From Membranipora membranacea (lineage: Eukaryota; Bryozoa; Gymnolaemata; Cheilostomatida; Membraniporidae), in assembly GCA_914767715.1 (NCBI GenBank), contig OU612075.1, positions 19,654,001 to 19,718,000 on the forward strand: a stretch of DNA of 64,000 nucleotides, read 5' to 3'. The notes under the pieces were generated by a model. The model saw nothing but the letters and a program-made list of their open reading frames with translations, had not been told where the DNA came from and did no database searches. Shown here piece by piece: positions 27,901 through 34,612 of this stretch; position 1 is the stretch's first letter; every line of letters starts with the position of its first letter. The position numbers and the translations under genes are program-made.

Positions 27901-30848
27901 GTAGAAGATCAATCTAAAGTCGTGGTAAGCTTCGATCTCCAACAAATTCTGCCATTTCCTAAGCTGAGGTCAAGCAAACAAACTTTTTATAAATCCAGAA
28001 TGGTACTTTACAACCTTTGTTTTTTTTGTGAAGAACACACAGCAGGGCTACTGCATCTGTTGGAGCCAGGTCGAAGGCGGAAGAGGTAGCAACGAAATTG
28101 CTACCTGCTTGAAGAAATTCTTCTCGACCTATCTGGCAGACGGTCGTCACGTAGTTTTCTACAGTGATGGCTGTCCAGGTCAAAATAAAAACAGAGCTGT
28201 TGTGGCTGCCTTGGTCCATCTTGCCCACAACAGCCGACCTGGCCAGATAGTAGAGCTGAAGTTTTTCGAGACTGGGCACAGTCACATGGATGCTGACTCT
28301 GTGCATGCCTCCATTGAGCATGCCTCGAAGGGTGCAGAGATCGGCACGCCAGGTGACTGGGTCCAGGTCTTCCAGTCTGCAAAGAAATCTGGGGCCCAGT
28401 ACATCGTTGATGAGCTGAGCTTCAGAGACTTTTCAGACTGGAAGCAGGTAGCAACTAGTGCTTTTAAGACTAACAGCCTTAAAGGGATTTCATCCATGCA
28501 CTGCATCAGAGCTGTGAATGTAGGTGGGGCTGTTGAGTTGCAGTGGAGTGAAGGTTGCCTTGGTCCCCTGAGGCAGGTTGACTGGCGGTGTGTTGGTGGC
28601 AAGTACAACTGGGGTGAACCCCCCAGGGCGTACCCAAATCAGCTCAGCCTGGAGCGGAAGAACTATCTAGATAGTTCTTCCCTCGTACCGTTGCTCCGTA
28701 ACAGGAGCAACGCTGAGCTGTACTTCAGGTACGTCAGTACCTTGGTCCCTGGCACACCTCAGGCGCCAGCTAATGATGAACAGGCCGGGGCTTCTGGATC
28801 GACACTGTAAATCAATCCCCACTGAAACTCCGGTTTTGTTGCAGTGTAGCGATGCGGTGTCACCTTTGTCCAAGAAATGCGATGAAGTTCGCCCGAGATC
28901 TGGGGACGACACATGTAAAAGTGCTGCTGTGTTGTTGCTTATTTTTCCTTTTTTTCCGTGGGCGGTTTTGCCATTTTTCTTGCACAGAGGTGCAGAAAAT
29001 TTTCCATTTTTCCCTGTTTATTTCCCTTTTCCCCTATTTATTTCCCTTTTTTCCTATTTATTTTCCTTTTTCGGCGGATTTTGCCATATTTTTTGAATGA
29101 TTTATTCAATTTCGGGGCGGTTTTGCCCAATTTTTAGAGCGATAAAATACAAGACTCTAAAAAACATCAATCTCATCGTCTCATCTTGATAGAACTCGAA
29201 ATACACACTCTCTTCCAACGCCGGAATCTTTGCCCAGGGGTGCTAGGCAGTGACTTTGTTATTAATCAATTGTCACAGCCTTGGCGCCTCTGAATTAAGA
29301 TTCGTCAAGACAGCACAACAGTGAGTTTTAATTACGGTCGATCATTTTAAAGAGAATTTTGGTCCATGGACTTTAACCAAAATGCTCGGACTTTAACCGA
29401 AATGCCTTTTAAAAATGCAAATTAAAAGGCATTTCAGTTTAAGTCCGTGCTAACTTTGGCGTAGAGTGATCCACATTGAATAATCTATTATCATGGGTAT
29501 TTTTGGAATCCCAACTCTCTACTCGCCAGGTATCATCATGATCCAGACAAAAACAGAATCAAAAATTACGATCAAAATTTTAATTGCCCTCATTACCATT
29601 TTTTGGCAAAAAAGCAATTACGGACTTTAACCCAATTGCCTCTTAACCATATCCTCTTAATATATCATGCTCAAATTTTTTTGTACAACTATCTGTATTG
29701 TACTGTACAGATAACTGTTGAGCTTTTTGTACTGAGCCTATTCACCAATTACTACTAGAAAATCATTAACAGATGTCTGAAATTGGGCATCATTATTATC
29801 AGTTTGCTGAACCCAGCGTGTCAGAGATCTAAGAATATAATATTCTCAAAGCCGATCTAGAGTTGAGTTCAAATGAACATGCTTCAAAAATAATTTATAA
29901 TTACCTATAACGGTTGTCACTGCATTGTTCCACATATAAACTCTTCGTGCGCACGACCTTGAATCAACGAAGTACATCCATTTTCCATCCTTACTCATCA
30001 CGCCATGGTCTGGATATTTCAATTGTGCCGATGCCCCTATGCCATCTCTATATGCAAAACTGCTGTCTGATCTCCTTGCACAGTTACCTGCAATCTCTAA
30101 AATAGAAAACATTTATTTCACAAGGGCCTTGTCTTCAATCAAAAATAATGAGGAGGCTACAATGCTTTCATGTCACATGAACATTGAATGGGGCTCACTG
30201 GACACAAACAATGTGTAATAGTATATGAAGATGGTTTTCTCTTTTTATTTGTTTAGTAAATAGCAATTAATTCAAGGATGCTGAATATGGAGGTAAGTGA
30301 TTAATATTGTGGTACTGATTGTATAAAGCCACCTTCTCAACATAAGCTTATTCTATAAGTTCAATACTTTACTCACTCTTCACCGGTTTAATCCTATCCC
30401 GCAGGTAGAAAATTGATATGCAACCTTCACCCTTGTTGTCGTCGTACCCATGAGCATTTCCCACCATGATCTGTTTTGAATCAAATTTGCTTGGCTGGAA
30501 AAAATACATATTCAATATTTGAGCATGGGCATGTTATTATAAATAGTCATCTAAGAGGTAGAGAATGAAACTTCAAGAGGGAAGAAACTTGCTGACGGAA
30601 GACTTGCAATAGTTGCAAATGCTTGTGAAAGTTTTATTTATTCCTAATTCTCTATTCGGAATTGGCCAAAATAAACTCATGCTTATATCTGCTTTTCTAA
30701 TCATCGGCTAGGCATAGCAAAAACCGTAAATTTACTCACAAATATAAAGTTATCGACGAAATCAAGACTAGGAACTCCAGTGACAATTGGCAACTCCCAA
30801 CCAGCAGCCCTGAAGTTGCGAAATGTCATGTTTGGCCATTTTCGACAC
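754..30848 (-). CDS. modular extracellular NHL/EGF protein, probably GPI-anchored, 20 exons, 5' incomplete
   Basis: Twenty minus-strand exons can be chained with GT-AG splice sites and unbroken phases, for 2746 coding bases (914 codons plus stop, with one leading base of a split codon). The order is module 1 (a1-h1, 30848 to 12206), two EGF-like exons (11018-10212), module 2 (a2-h2, 9850 to 3241), one EGF-like exon (1860-1744) and a terminal exon (908-754). Within each module, exon phases are 2-0, 0-1, 1-1, 1-0, 0-1, 1-2, 2-1, 1-1. Exon c is an NHL-type repeat with the shared motif SRSCARR; exon d starts GRCGNGTL. The C-terminus is hydrophobic and ends without a basic cytoplasmic tail, as in GPI-anchored proteins. 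Inference: a secreted or surface adhesion/receptor protein. No known gene name fits. The signal peptide and any earlier modules lie upstream, unidentified. Confidence 0.72.
909..1743. other. last intron of receptor-like gene
   Basis: AT-rich, with no convincing coding frame or repeat seen on either strand. Confidence 0.5.
1744..1860 (-). CDS. receptor-like gene exon, EGF-like domain 3
   Basis: Phase 1-1, 117 bases, a full six-cysteine EGF-like domain: NPCRHLPCLYGIC, then YTCICNYKWGGRNC. It has the classic C-x3-G-x-C and CxC spacing. CAG acceptor, GTAAGT donor. Confidence 0.8.
1861..3240. other. intron of receptor-like gene, featureless
   Basis: AT-rich intron. I see no coding segment, TIR or tandem repeat here. 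Confidence 0.5.
3241..3378 (-). CDS. receptor-like gene exon h2
   Basis: Phase 1-1, 138 bases, two cysteines (ICRNRAETC). It contains KPRTAMWLTS and ends ERFFRLSF, partner of h1. GTAAGT donor. Confidence 0.6.
3674..3864 (-). CDS. receptor-like gene exon g2
   Basis: Phase 2 to 1, 191 bases. It ends NPEFSELLLLIDNSRGEIIV then FNITSG, paired with g1. Good polypyrimidine acceptor; GTAGGT donor. Confidence 0.66.
4296..4371 (-). CDS. receptor-like gene exon f2
   Basis: Phase 1 to 2, 76 bases. It begins ITFYDFSYMIF, the partner of f1, and is 21 bases shorter. GTGAGC donor. Confidence 0.6.
4728..4851 (-). CDS. receptor-like gene exon e2
   Basis: Phase 0 to 1, 124 bases. It ends KKRSIFQQHVFHSTAYG, similar to the end of e1. 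The acceptor is CAG at 4852-4854; the donor is GTATGA. Confidence 0.52.
4852..8253. other. 3.4-kb intron of receptor-like gene
   Basis: AT-rich and without recognisable coding sequence. It holds a short G tract near 6649-6656 and scattered A/T runs. Short open frames here show no splice support or family motif. Confidence 0.5.
8254..8381 (-). CDS. receptor-like gene exon d2
   Basis: Phase 1 to 0. It begins EGRCGNGTLTL and contains AVSGMTMIEK, matching d1. GTGAGT donor at 8253. Confidence 0.68.
8717..8905 (-). CDS. receptor-like gene exon c2, NHL-type repeat
   Basis: Phase 1-1, 189 bases. It begins LAGN, has GGKFLHFVESRSCARRI and ends VITWIG, matching exon c1 over its length including the rare SRSCARR motif. 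The DG.G.A core of NHL repeats is partly lost (FNDGTHTAAHM). Confidence 0.76.
9097..9213. mobile_element. ~117-bp MITE-like inverted repeat
   Basis: TCATTGGGTATGCATTTA at 9097-9114 is repeated as its inverse complement at 9195-9212, with an AT-rich centre. This is the layout of a very short non-autonomous inverted-repeat element in the intron between exons c2 and b2. No clear target duplication was found. Confidence 0.5.
9467..9587 (-). CDS. receptor-like gene exon b2
   Basis: Phase 0 to 1. It encodes KKLDEPSVLIVGLTGS then DTDGEGAIGYFVF, the module-2 partner of b1. An internal TAACAG could serve as an alternative acceptor, but only the longer exon keeps the phase. Confidence 0.66.
9754..9850 (-). 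CDS. receptor-like gene exon a2
   Basis: Phase 2 to 0, 97 bases. It encodes DKLVIGYLNQ and ends ARIGEGFLM. It occupies the same place and phase as exon a1, though residue identity is low. Confidence 0.6.
10212..10326 (-). CDS. receptor-like gene exon, EGF-like domain 2 (partial)
   Basis: Phase 1 to 2. It has the C-terminal EGF signature FTCICNSGWRGDTC, but only one cysteine in the N-terminal half, so the first disulfide is missing or the domain is degenerate. The phase-2 end feeds exon a2. Confidence 0.7.
10878..11018 (-). CDS. receptor-like gene exon, EGF-like domain 1
   Basis: Phase 1-1, typical of EGF modules. Six cysteines: CSQC, a Cys before YDSGSGD, then HCICAMGYDGPNC with the CxC plus aromatic-Gly-Pro-Cys ending of EGF domains. 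GTAAGT donor. Confidence 0.75.
12206..12373 (-). CDS. receptor-like gene exon h1
   Basis: Phase 1-1, 168 bases, two cysteines. It contains RLRSTMWMGG and ends RIHDITFS; exon h2 has the matching KPRTAMWL and DITYERFF. It precedes the EGF-like exons in both modules. Domain family not recognised. Confidence 0.6.
12465..12631 (-). CDS. receptor-like gene exon g1
   Basis: Phase 2 to 1, 167 bases. Its second half (HPHYKELLMITDHDQGAFF) aligns by eye with exon g2 (NPEFSELLLLIDNSRGEII), a clear propeller-like pattern of a hydrophobic strand, Asp, and a turn. The donor is GTAAAA, weaker than the neighbours. Confidence 0.65.
13348..13444 (-). CDS. receptor-like gene exon f1
   Basis: Phase 1 to 2, 97 bases. 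It begins VTIYNFSNMTVKHQ, closely matching the start of exon f2 (ITFYDFSYM). GTAAGT donor. Confidence 0.62.
13994..14144 (-). CDS. receptor-like gene exon e1
   Basis: Phase 0 to 1, 151 bases. It begins GLYIYSWNGRNRRRL and ends SLVYQKVQYG. The hydrophobic strand followed by basic residues resembles a beta-propeller strand. GTGAGA donor at 13993. Confidence 0.6.
14590..14715. repeat. GC-rich block of stacked hairpins
   Basis: In a strongly AT-rich surround this ~125-base block is GC-rich and holds successive small hairpins: GCACCAC/GTGGTGC, GGGTGC-GAA-GCACCC, and ACGGGG-CGGA-GCCCCGT. The origin is unknown. Such blocks are usual in repeat families or in selfish organelle-type GC clusters rather than host introns. 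Confidence 0.45.
14832..14926. mobile_element. 95-bp inverted-repeat element
   Basis: The left end GGCCCCTGGGACT-TTACAT-CATGCCT and the right end, reading AGGCATGTAAGTCCCAGGGGCC, are inverse complements with small gaps. A hairpin-type miniature element. No certain target duplication. Just to its right, 14930-14944 shares 15 bases with an arm of the 61-bp hairpin at 35427-35487. Confidence 0.5.
15025..15088. repeat. 13-bp minisatellite TTTGACTAATATG
   Basis: Several diverged tandem copies of TTTGACTAATATG; the array resumes on the far side of the 822-bp MITE (15911 on), so the MITE inserted into it. Confidence 0.7.
15089..15910. mobile_element. 822-bp MITE, copy 1 (TIR CAATGAACTAAACC)
   Basis: The terminal inverted repeats start CAATGAACTAAACCTCCAGG and extend ~30 bases; the right end reads the exact inverse complement. 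Flanks are GTTTGAC on both sides (82-88 and 911-917 of their kilobase), a candidate 7-bp target duplication, though it lies in a 13-bp array carrying that word. A nearly identical copy lies at 40465-41290. No coding capacity is seen. The 7-bp duplication and the CA start would suit P-superfamily or atypical hAT elements; this is an inference. Confidence 0.88.
15911..18085. other. intron sequence, nothing identified
   Basis: After the end of the 13-bp array no repeat structure or coding segment is recognisable; short open frames lack splice or family support. Confidence 0.45.
18086..19560 (-). pseudogene. decayed Ty3/gypsy pol fragment (RT-RNase H to integrase)
   Basis: On the minus strand, reading from 19560 downward through several frameshifts and stops, the order is that of Ty3/gypsy pol. 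A vLvHYD-type segment is followed by RNase H residues with DAEKNYSQI, a YGGKFVLYLDNQPL segment, and the integrase zinc-finger region with LNKGHQGI..MK. A DNGHPF segment like the SDNGP integrase motif follows, then a C-terminal beta-rich part. No LTRs were seen. It lies in the receptor-gene intron between d1 and e1, in the same orientation as the host gene. Clearly non-functional. Confidence 0.72.
19974..20245. mobile_element. partial copy of the 513-bp long-TIR element
   Basis: It starts AATAGACA..TTTCTGAGCTC and continues through CAGAGTTGTCC.CTCTTCACTT and GCAGCATAGGAAA, matching the right arm and then the interior (GTCACTAAAAT.GATTTATCA) of the element at 47059-47571 in inverse orientation. 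The other end is lost. Confidence 0.62.
20702..20853 (-). CDS. receptor-like gene exon d1
   Basis: Phase 1 to 0. It opens GNGRCGNGTL and contains GVVGMVFLDK and GGRGERAWVFF. Exon d2 shares the opening and the spacing. It is separated from c1 by a 9-kb intron full of transposon sequence, yet the phase still joins. Confidence 0.68.
21340..21410. repeat. ATTC/ATT microsatellite
   Basis: Irregular array of TATTCATT units directly abutting the 204-bp tandem repeat. Confidence 0.75.
21411..21969. repeat. 204-bp tandem repeat, ~2.7 copies
   Basis: Units start at 21411, 21616 and 21820 with AGCC.ATTTAAAAC and share GACATGTAGTGGGAGCTATC and GGTCGGAGTTCCAGCAGAAT. Each holds a small hairpin GGGAG-CTAT-CTCCC and the word GGACTTTAACCAAAT at its end. 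The related word GGACTTTAACC recurs three times at 29368-29630, beyond the 3' end of the transposase-like gene, suggesting both are subterminal repeats of one element. Confidence 0.88.
24364..24507 (-). CDS. exon-like segment resembling receptor exon d, inside 3.6-kb element
   Basis: A minus-strand 144-base open segment, phase 1-1, with a GTGAGC donor and a weak AG acceptor. It encodes HHGITGLLCLAQGGSSGRG and ends LLFDKG. The G-x-x-G-hydrophobic-L...GGxxGRG spacing recalls exon d1 (GVVGMVFLDKTAGGRG). Phase 1-1 would splice between c1 and d1 without shifting the frame. It could be a captured host exon, a skipped exon, or chance. Confidence 0.28.
24715..24790 (+). repeat. possible tRNA-like remnant
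   Basis: A stretch ending GGTCGTGGGTTTGGTTAGTC resembles the T-arm of tRNA-derived SINEs with a small insertion; the A box is poor. Weak. Confidence 0.2.
26040..26582 (+). pseudogene. coding-like remnants, unrecognised
   Basis: Two plus-strand open segments are separated by stops. One has cysteines (INPCLKCNS...CVFRRIKIFYNC) followed by GIPGPNFVHITG. The other (from about 26442) holds EEHADKISNVWRHSIFD then RIQGRDMRNLAKWDNF. They could be remains of the protein that moved the 3.6-kb element. No family recognised. Confidence 0.3.
28811..29160. repeat. pyrimidine-rich 3' flank of transposase-like gene
   Basis: Contains about three imperfect units of TATTTATTTCCCTTTT plus repeated GGCGG-TTTTGCC words. 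Similar CCTATTTATTT words occur upstream at 22180-22250, so both flanks of the gene carry related low-complexity sequence. Confidence 0.45.
29368..29660. repeat. GGACTTTAACC repeats with hairpin
   Basis: GGACTTTAACC(A/G)AAATG occurs twice at 29368-29410; the second copy begins a hairpin whose other arm (TTAAAAGGCATTTCAGTTTA) ends near 29446, and a further copy is at about 29614. Likely the 3' subterminal region of the element whose 5' repeats are at 21411-21969. Confidence 0.55.
29905..30096 (-). CDS. receptor-like gene exon c1, NHL-type repeat
   Basis: Symmetric phase 1-1 exon of 192 bases. It has the NHL-repeat pattern: IAGN at the start, DGIGASAQL, a Pro-x-x-Gly turn, SKDGKWMYFVDS, then RSCARRVY and VTTVIG at the end. 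NHL repeats form beta-propeller blades, typically in extracellular or ligand-binding proteins. The Cys in SCARR is unusual for NHL and is conserved in exon c2. Confidence 0.78.
30377..30494 (-). CDS. receptor-like gene exon b1
   Basis: Phase 0 to 1. The core IMVGNAHGYDDNKGEG aligns by eye with exon b2 (VLIVG...DTDGEGAIG), suggesting a beta-strand repeat with an acidic, Gly-rich turn, as in propeller or FG-GAP-like blades. GTGAGT donor at 30376. Confidence 0.65.
30740..30848 (-). CDS. receptor-like gene exon a1
   Basis: Phase 2 to 0, AG acceptor at 30849-30850, GTGAGT donor. It encodes a 36-residue stretch beginning CRKWPNMTFRNF and ending DFVDNFIF. It is the most 5' exon identified; no matching phase-2 EGF exon was found upstream of it in this window. 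Confidence 0.6.
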
Positions 30849-31840
30849 CTGGACAGATCAAAATCAAAAGTGTAAATACCATTTCGTACGATAATACACT
30901 TATGTGATGAGATGTATAGTTATGAACCAATGCACTAAGGCGGAAGACAAGCAACGTGACAACAATTTCTTTACTTCTTGAATATACTATGAGGGCATCT
31001 TAAAAAAAACTGAGAAGTGAAACACTAGACTAAAATCTTCCCATTTATAGCAATATTCAAAGAGTTGTTAGGGAAATTTGTCCTTTGTTTAATGATACTT
31101 ACAATATGTTGTGGACAAAAACTGTCACAATCAAGAAACCTAGCGGCCAGAAACCTGCCATTCCTCAAGAGGTTACTAGCTGCTGTAAAACTAGTTGTGT
31201 GAGTTGTTCTCTATATTGCACAGAGTTTGTGGAATGTTCAAAATATGTGATCTTGATTGTTGGAAGGCCAGCTCACGGTAAACCCAAACTGCCCTTGTGT
31301 TTCATTTGCTTCATTAAACATGTTTACCTTGAGTAGAACTGTTCCCAAATATTTTACCTGTACCCCAAAGTTCATTCACTTTAATGGACCCAGTATCAAC
31401 AAGCCACTGAGTCAGAAATAAAGCTTAACTTCTACAGATTGTAATGGAAGAGAAGTAGGATATAGGCAGGCTTATCGGTTCAAACTGCACTACCTAGAAG
31501 ATTAATTCCAAGCACTTTCTGATTGCAAAATAGCTGCAGGCCATGTCCATATGGAAGGCTCAGGAGTCAGTTACGGAGCCAACTGAAAGACCGCTGAAGC
31601 ACATTGGCAAAAATAATCTGAACAGAGCAATTTCCCTCAATATGCTTGTAGTGAGTGATAAGTTACTGCATCTCATCACTGATTTGTTCTGCAAAAGCTG
31701 TCTAGGCTGTTTCATCAAAGCATTTTGAGAGAAACACTTTAACCAAGAACATTTTCCTGATCATTAAGCGTTGATTAGGTACCAAAAAAGGAAGAGGGAT
31801 CAGGTGGTTACTCTGTTGGTATCGAACGTGGTATCAAGAT
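30849..31840. other. no gene identified
   Basis: Upstream of exon a1 no EGF-type phase-2 exon, promoter or repeat could be supported on either strand. Confidence 0.4.
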
Positions 31841-31854
31841 GGTAATATGATGGT

Positions 31855-32145
31855 AAACTGGAAGCATATTCTGATTTGGCATGGGATGTCAATTCAGATG
31901 ACTGATCAGCCACCTAAGGCTCTGTGTTTGAACTATGTAAAGTACCAATATACAGGTCTGGCAAATCAAAGAAATTTCGTAGCTGTCACAACGGATCAGG
32001 CAGAGCATACAGCTCTATATAATGCAGCGGAGCATGCTGCTTGGTTGAAACCACACTATGTTGATATCAGAGTTCTCAAGAATCTTGCTATTCTCACTCA
32101 TATAAACAACCAGTCTGCGATCTCAATGATCAAACTAAGTAGGGG
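31855..32145 (+). pseudogene. Ty1/copia RNase H remnant
   Basis: A plus-strand frame with one shift reads LEAYSDLAWDVNSDD (as in copia YSDADWAGD), then FVAVTTDQAEHTALYNAAEH with AAWLK (as in VALSTAEAEYMAL..A..E..WL), and INNQSAISM (as in DNQSAI). This is the RNase H end of Ty1/copia pol. Only this part survives; no LTR seen. Confidence 0.62.
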
Positions 32146-32320
32146 TGTTGTTCAGACAGTAGTTTGACCCATTAACATGTGTTTGTATTTTCGGTTTTAA
32201 AAGAGAACCTAAATCTCATGAGTAATTAGGAGTTGTGTTCACAATATTTGCAGAGATATTTTCACATTGTTTGTGCCGACTACAAATCTCAGGACAGATT
32301 TTTGCACTGATATAGTCTGC

Positions 32321-32624
32321 CTATTGAATATTATGTACTAAGAATTGGATAAATTGACATTCCATACACAAATTGGCAGCGGATGAACTGGAAATGAAAC
32401 TGACTAATGACAGCTGCAAATATTGAGAGATGTTTCTACAAAACTGAAACCTTTTATTACTTCTAGCTAATCTATCAGTTAAATATTTGACATGGTCACT
32501 CCATGTGAGGATTTCATTAATATGTGTCGATATGAATTCATGGATCGGTAGTAAAATACATGGCATAGCTATTGGTTGTGATATGTATAACAGTATATCA
32601 CTCTGAGTGTGGTTTTTAATAAAG
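32321..32624 (-). pseudogene. non-LTR retrotransposon fragment (RT C-terminal)
   Basis: The minus-strand frame contains ISTHINEILTWSDHVKYLTD then RLARSNKRFQFCRNI, matching the LG...D..L.W..HV..l..k......L.r pattern after the RT thumb of LINEs. Short, with no catalytic motif; a fragment. Confidence 0.45.
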
Positions 32625-32630
32625 CATTTT

Positions 32631-32690
32631 TGTTTGTTTGTTTGTTTGTTTGTTTGTTTGTTTGTTTGTTTGTTTGTTTGCTTGTTTGTT
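32631..32690. repeat. (TTTG)n microsatellite, ~14 units
   Basis: Near-perfect TTTG tandem repeat with one GCTTG variant near the end. Confidence 0.95.
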
Positions 32691-33176
32691 TTTTTATCCA
32701 TAGATGTTTACATAAAAACTTTAACCGGGTGCATAAAAATGCTTAATAGAATCTGTCTTGAATGAGGTGAAAGCAAAAATTAAAATAAATAAAGATAGAA
32801 AATCAATACTGAGTGACTAAATGTAACTTTTGTTACACAGTATCGCTTGGACTTGTTTATGTGTTCTCGACTTTGGTATATAAAAATAGGGTAACATGGT
32901 GTTTGATCGTTAAGGTCTTAAAACTGTTTTCTAGATTAAAGAGTTAGTTTGAGGCTGTTGTTTTGTATTACATCTTCATCTCCATATTTTATTCTATCAT
33001 GTGAGCAAATTCCAGCTTTAGAATCCAATTATTGAGGAAGTTATGGTCTCTCAAACTTCCAAGGTGACGGCACACTATCGGCAATAAGAAACAGCAGACA
33101 ATCTCAGTGTGATGTCACAACTGTCATACTTTTTATGATATACTAATAAATAGGATGATGATCAAAATTTTCAGGG

Positions 33177-33246
33177 ATGTAGGGGGTCTCGAACCAAGTT
33201 ACAAATGGGCATGCAGGCAATGACGCTAATGCTGAGCTATATTGTC
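33177..33246 (-). repeat. tRNA-derived SINE-like head
   Basis: On the minus strand an A-box-like TAGCTCAGCATTAG (33239-33226) is followed by a near-consensus B box GGTTCGAGACC (33195-33185). Spacing is right for a tRNA, but the arms do not pair as an intact tRNA, so a SINE head or tRNA pseudogene is likely. Confidence 0.5.
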
Positions 33247-33317
33247 TACAGGCTCAAAGAGCTAGACCTAGTGGTTAGATGGGAGCGTCAGCAGTGGGCT
33301 CGAGGACACACTTCTCA

Positions 33318-33412
33318 GTGAGAGCGGGGAAAAGGGGGAGGAGAAAGGAGATAAGAAAAGGGAGGAGGGAAAGAAAGAGGAGAAAGGAAGAAAAAGAGGA
33401 GGGGCTAAAGAA
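33318..33412. repeat. polypurine tract
   Basis: About 80 bases of almost pure A/G on the plus strand. Such polypurine-polypyrimidine stretches can form triplex (H) DNA. It also makes a spurious Lys/Arg/Glu-rich open frame. Confidence 0.85.
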
Positions 33413-34152
33413 TATTTTTTCCTTTTCTATGGGTGTGACAAATACCAAAATTTGTCATCTCCAATTGTACGCTCTGACAACTCCCAAAATAAATTGAAGC
33501 AAGGCAGGTGTTGTATGCCAACCAAGGAGTTAAGACAAAACACCTGTTCACACTGTATTATTCAAACATAGTATGACCACTTTTAACAACAATCATCATG
33601 CTTTACTTTTTGATTATAGAGCATAGGCATAGGGCATCGGGTTTATTTTAGGTGTTGATAGTGGATTTCTGTTGCAGTTCTATGAGCAAGTATTATGAAA
33701 TCATAATGGATTGAAGTAAGAGTTGTATTCTATGTATTCTTTCAAGCGAGATATATTGTCATGACCAGAAGGCCAGTTGAAATAAAATATGTCAGGAGTT
33801 TTGTAGAATATTTTACAACAGAAAAGTTAAAAGCGACACAAAAATGTGTGATGCTATATAACAATACTGAGGGGCATTAACCAGAGATTAAAAAGTTCCA
33901 TGTACACTCAGATAGTAATGATAGATGTTATTTGATATTCTAGCCTGATACATGTAGCAAAATGACAAATATTCCCTATACAGTACAATAAGTGTCACAG
34001 GTAACTAAAAAGGTTATGAAAAGGTAATTTGGCATTATAGCTGATAACTTGCTAAAAGCCATGCGGAGGGTGTAAAATATGAAAATAGTAAAAATATAAA
34101 CGGCTAGCTATCAGGATGACCGCACAAAACTAACTGATGCTGCAAATCTGAA

Positions 34153-34194
34153 AACACTTTTATTATCATATCCGGTTATGGTAATAAAAGTGTT
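34153..34194. repeat. 42-base near-perfect hairpin
   Basis: Arms 34153-34170 and 34177-34194 pair at 17 of 18 positions around a six-base loop TCCGGT. No target duplication seen. Confidence 0.85.
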
Positions 34195-34612
34195 GAGCTG
34201 GGCTGTTAGAAAATAACAAGCTAAATTCCAAAGGTCATCATTATTGCACATGCGCACTCTGAGTATCTGTACAATTGAAACACCAACCAAGAGGTAGGAG
34301 CACACAACTGCTCTCAAAATCAGCTTTTTTCAGATCACAAGCAATTCTGTTAGTTGTCTTATTTCTTGTTGGAGATGCACAACTACAATTTAGAATGCAC
34401 ATTTGAGCAGAACAAGGGGTTTTGAATTACAAATAAGGAGTTTATGTATGTACATACATTTTTCTGTGCTCCATTGGCTGCCAAACAGAGATCAGAAGTG
34501 TATTATCCCTTTAAAAGTTAGAGTTTCAGTTTCAGTATTAAAATTAATTTTACTTTTTTACTTTTCTTACTGACCAAAACATCAATTTGACAAACACACA
34601 ACTAGATAAATT

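Larger units (their letters stand above)
22279..28810 (+). pseudogene. intron-containing transposase-like gene (YSDGCPGQNKN...DSVHASIE family), broken
   Basis: Eight exons join in frame: 22279-22303, 22534-22668, 22781-22909, 23045-23298, 23443-23474 plus 27078-27204, 27341-27660, 27786-27924 and 27964-28810, about 668 residues. The N-part is acidic and Ser-rich. Exon 4 holds a Cys/His segment (DRCEH...FQCHLL). Exons 6-7 contain HKLKSDNCDQC. Exon 8 carries the RNase H-fold-like core VFYSDGCPGQNKN, then FFETGHSHMDADSVHASIE, which I know from metazoan transposase-like proteins (probably Pfam DUF7869). Exons are GC-richer than the region. Defects: an in-frame TGA at 27868-27870, an extra T in an 8-T run at 28020-28027, and a 3.6-kb insertion in exon 5. 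It lies antisense in the receptor-gene intron. Function inferred as DNA transposition. Confidence 0.75.

Noticed and set aside
28101-28912. Minus-strand open frames opposite the transposase-like exon 8
   Set aside because: Shadows of the GC-richer plus-strand coding exon; no motif or splice support.
32321-32701. Lys-Gln-Thr-Asn repeat protein on the minus strand
   Set aside because: The repeat part is simply the (TTTG)n microsatellite translated; only the downstream LINE-like part was kept.
33279-33497. Arg/Lys/Glu-rich plus-strand frame
   Set aside because: Produced by the polypurine tract; no start context, splice site or family match.
34111-34317. Possible signal-peptide first exon on the minus strand
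   Set aside because: The frame has no ATG (starts at TTG), and it spans a palindromic repeat; no donor in a sensible place.
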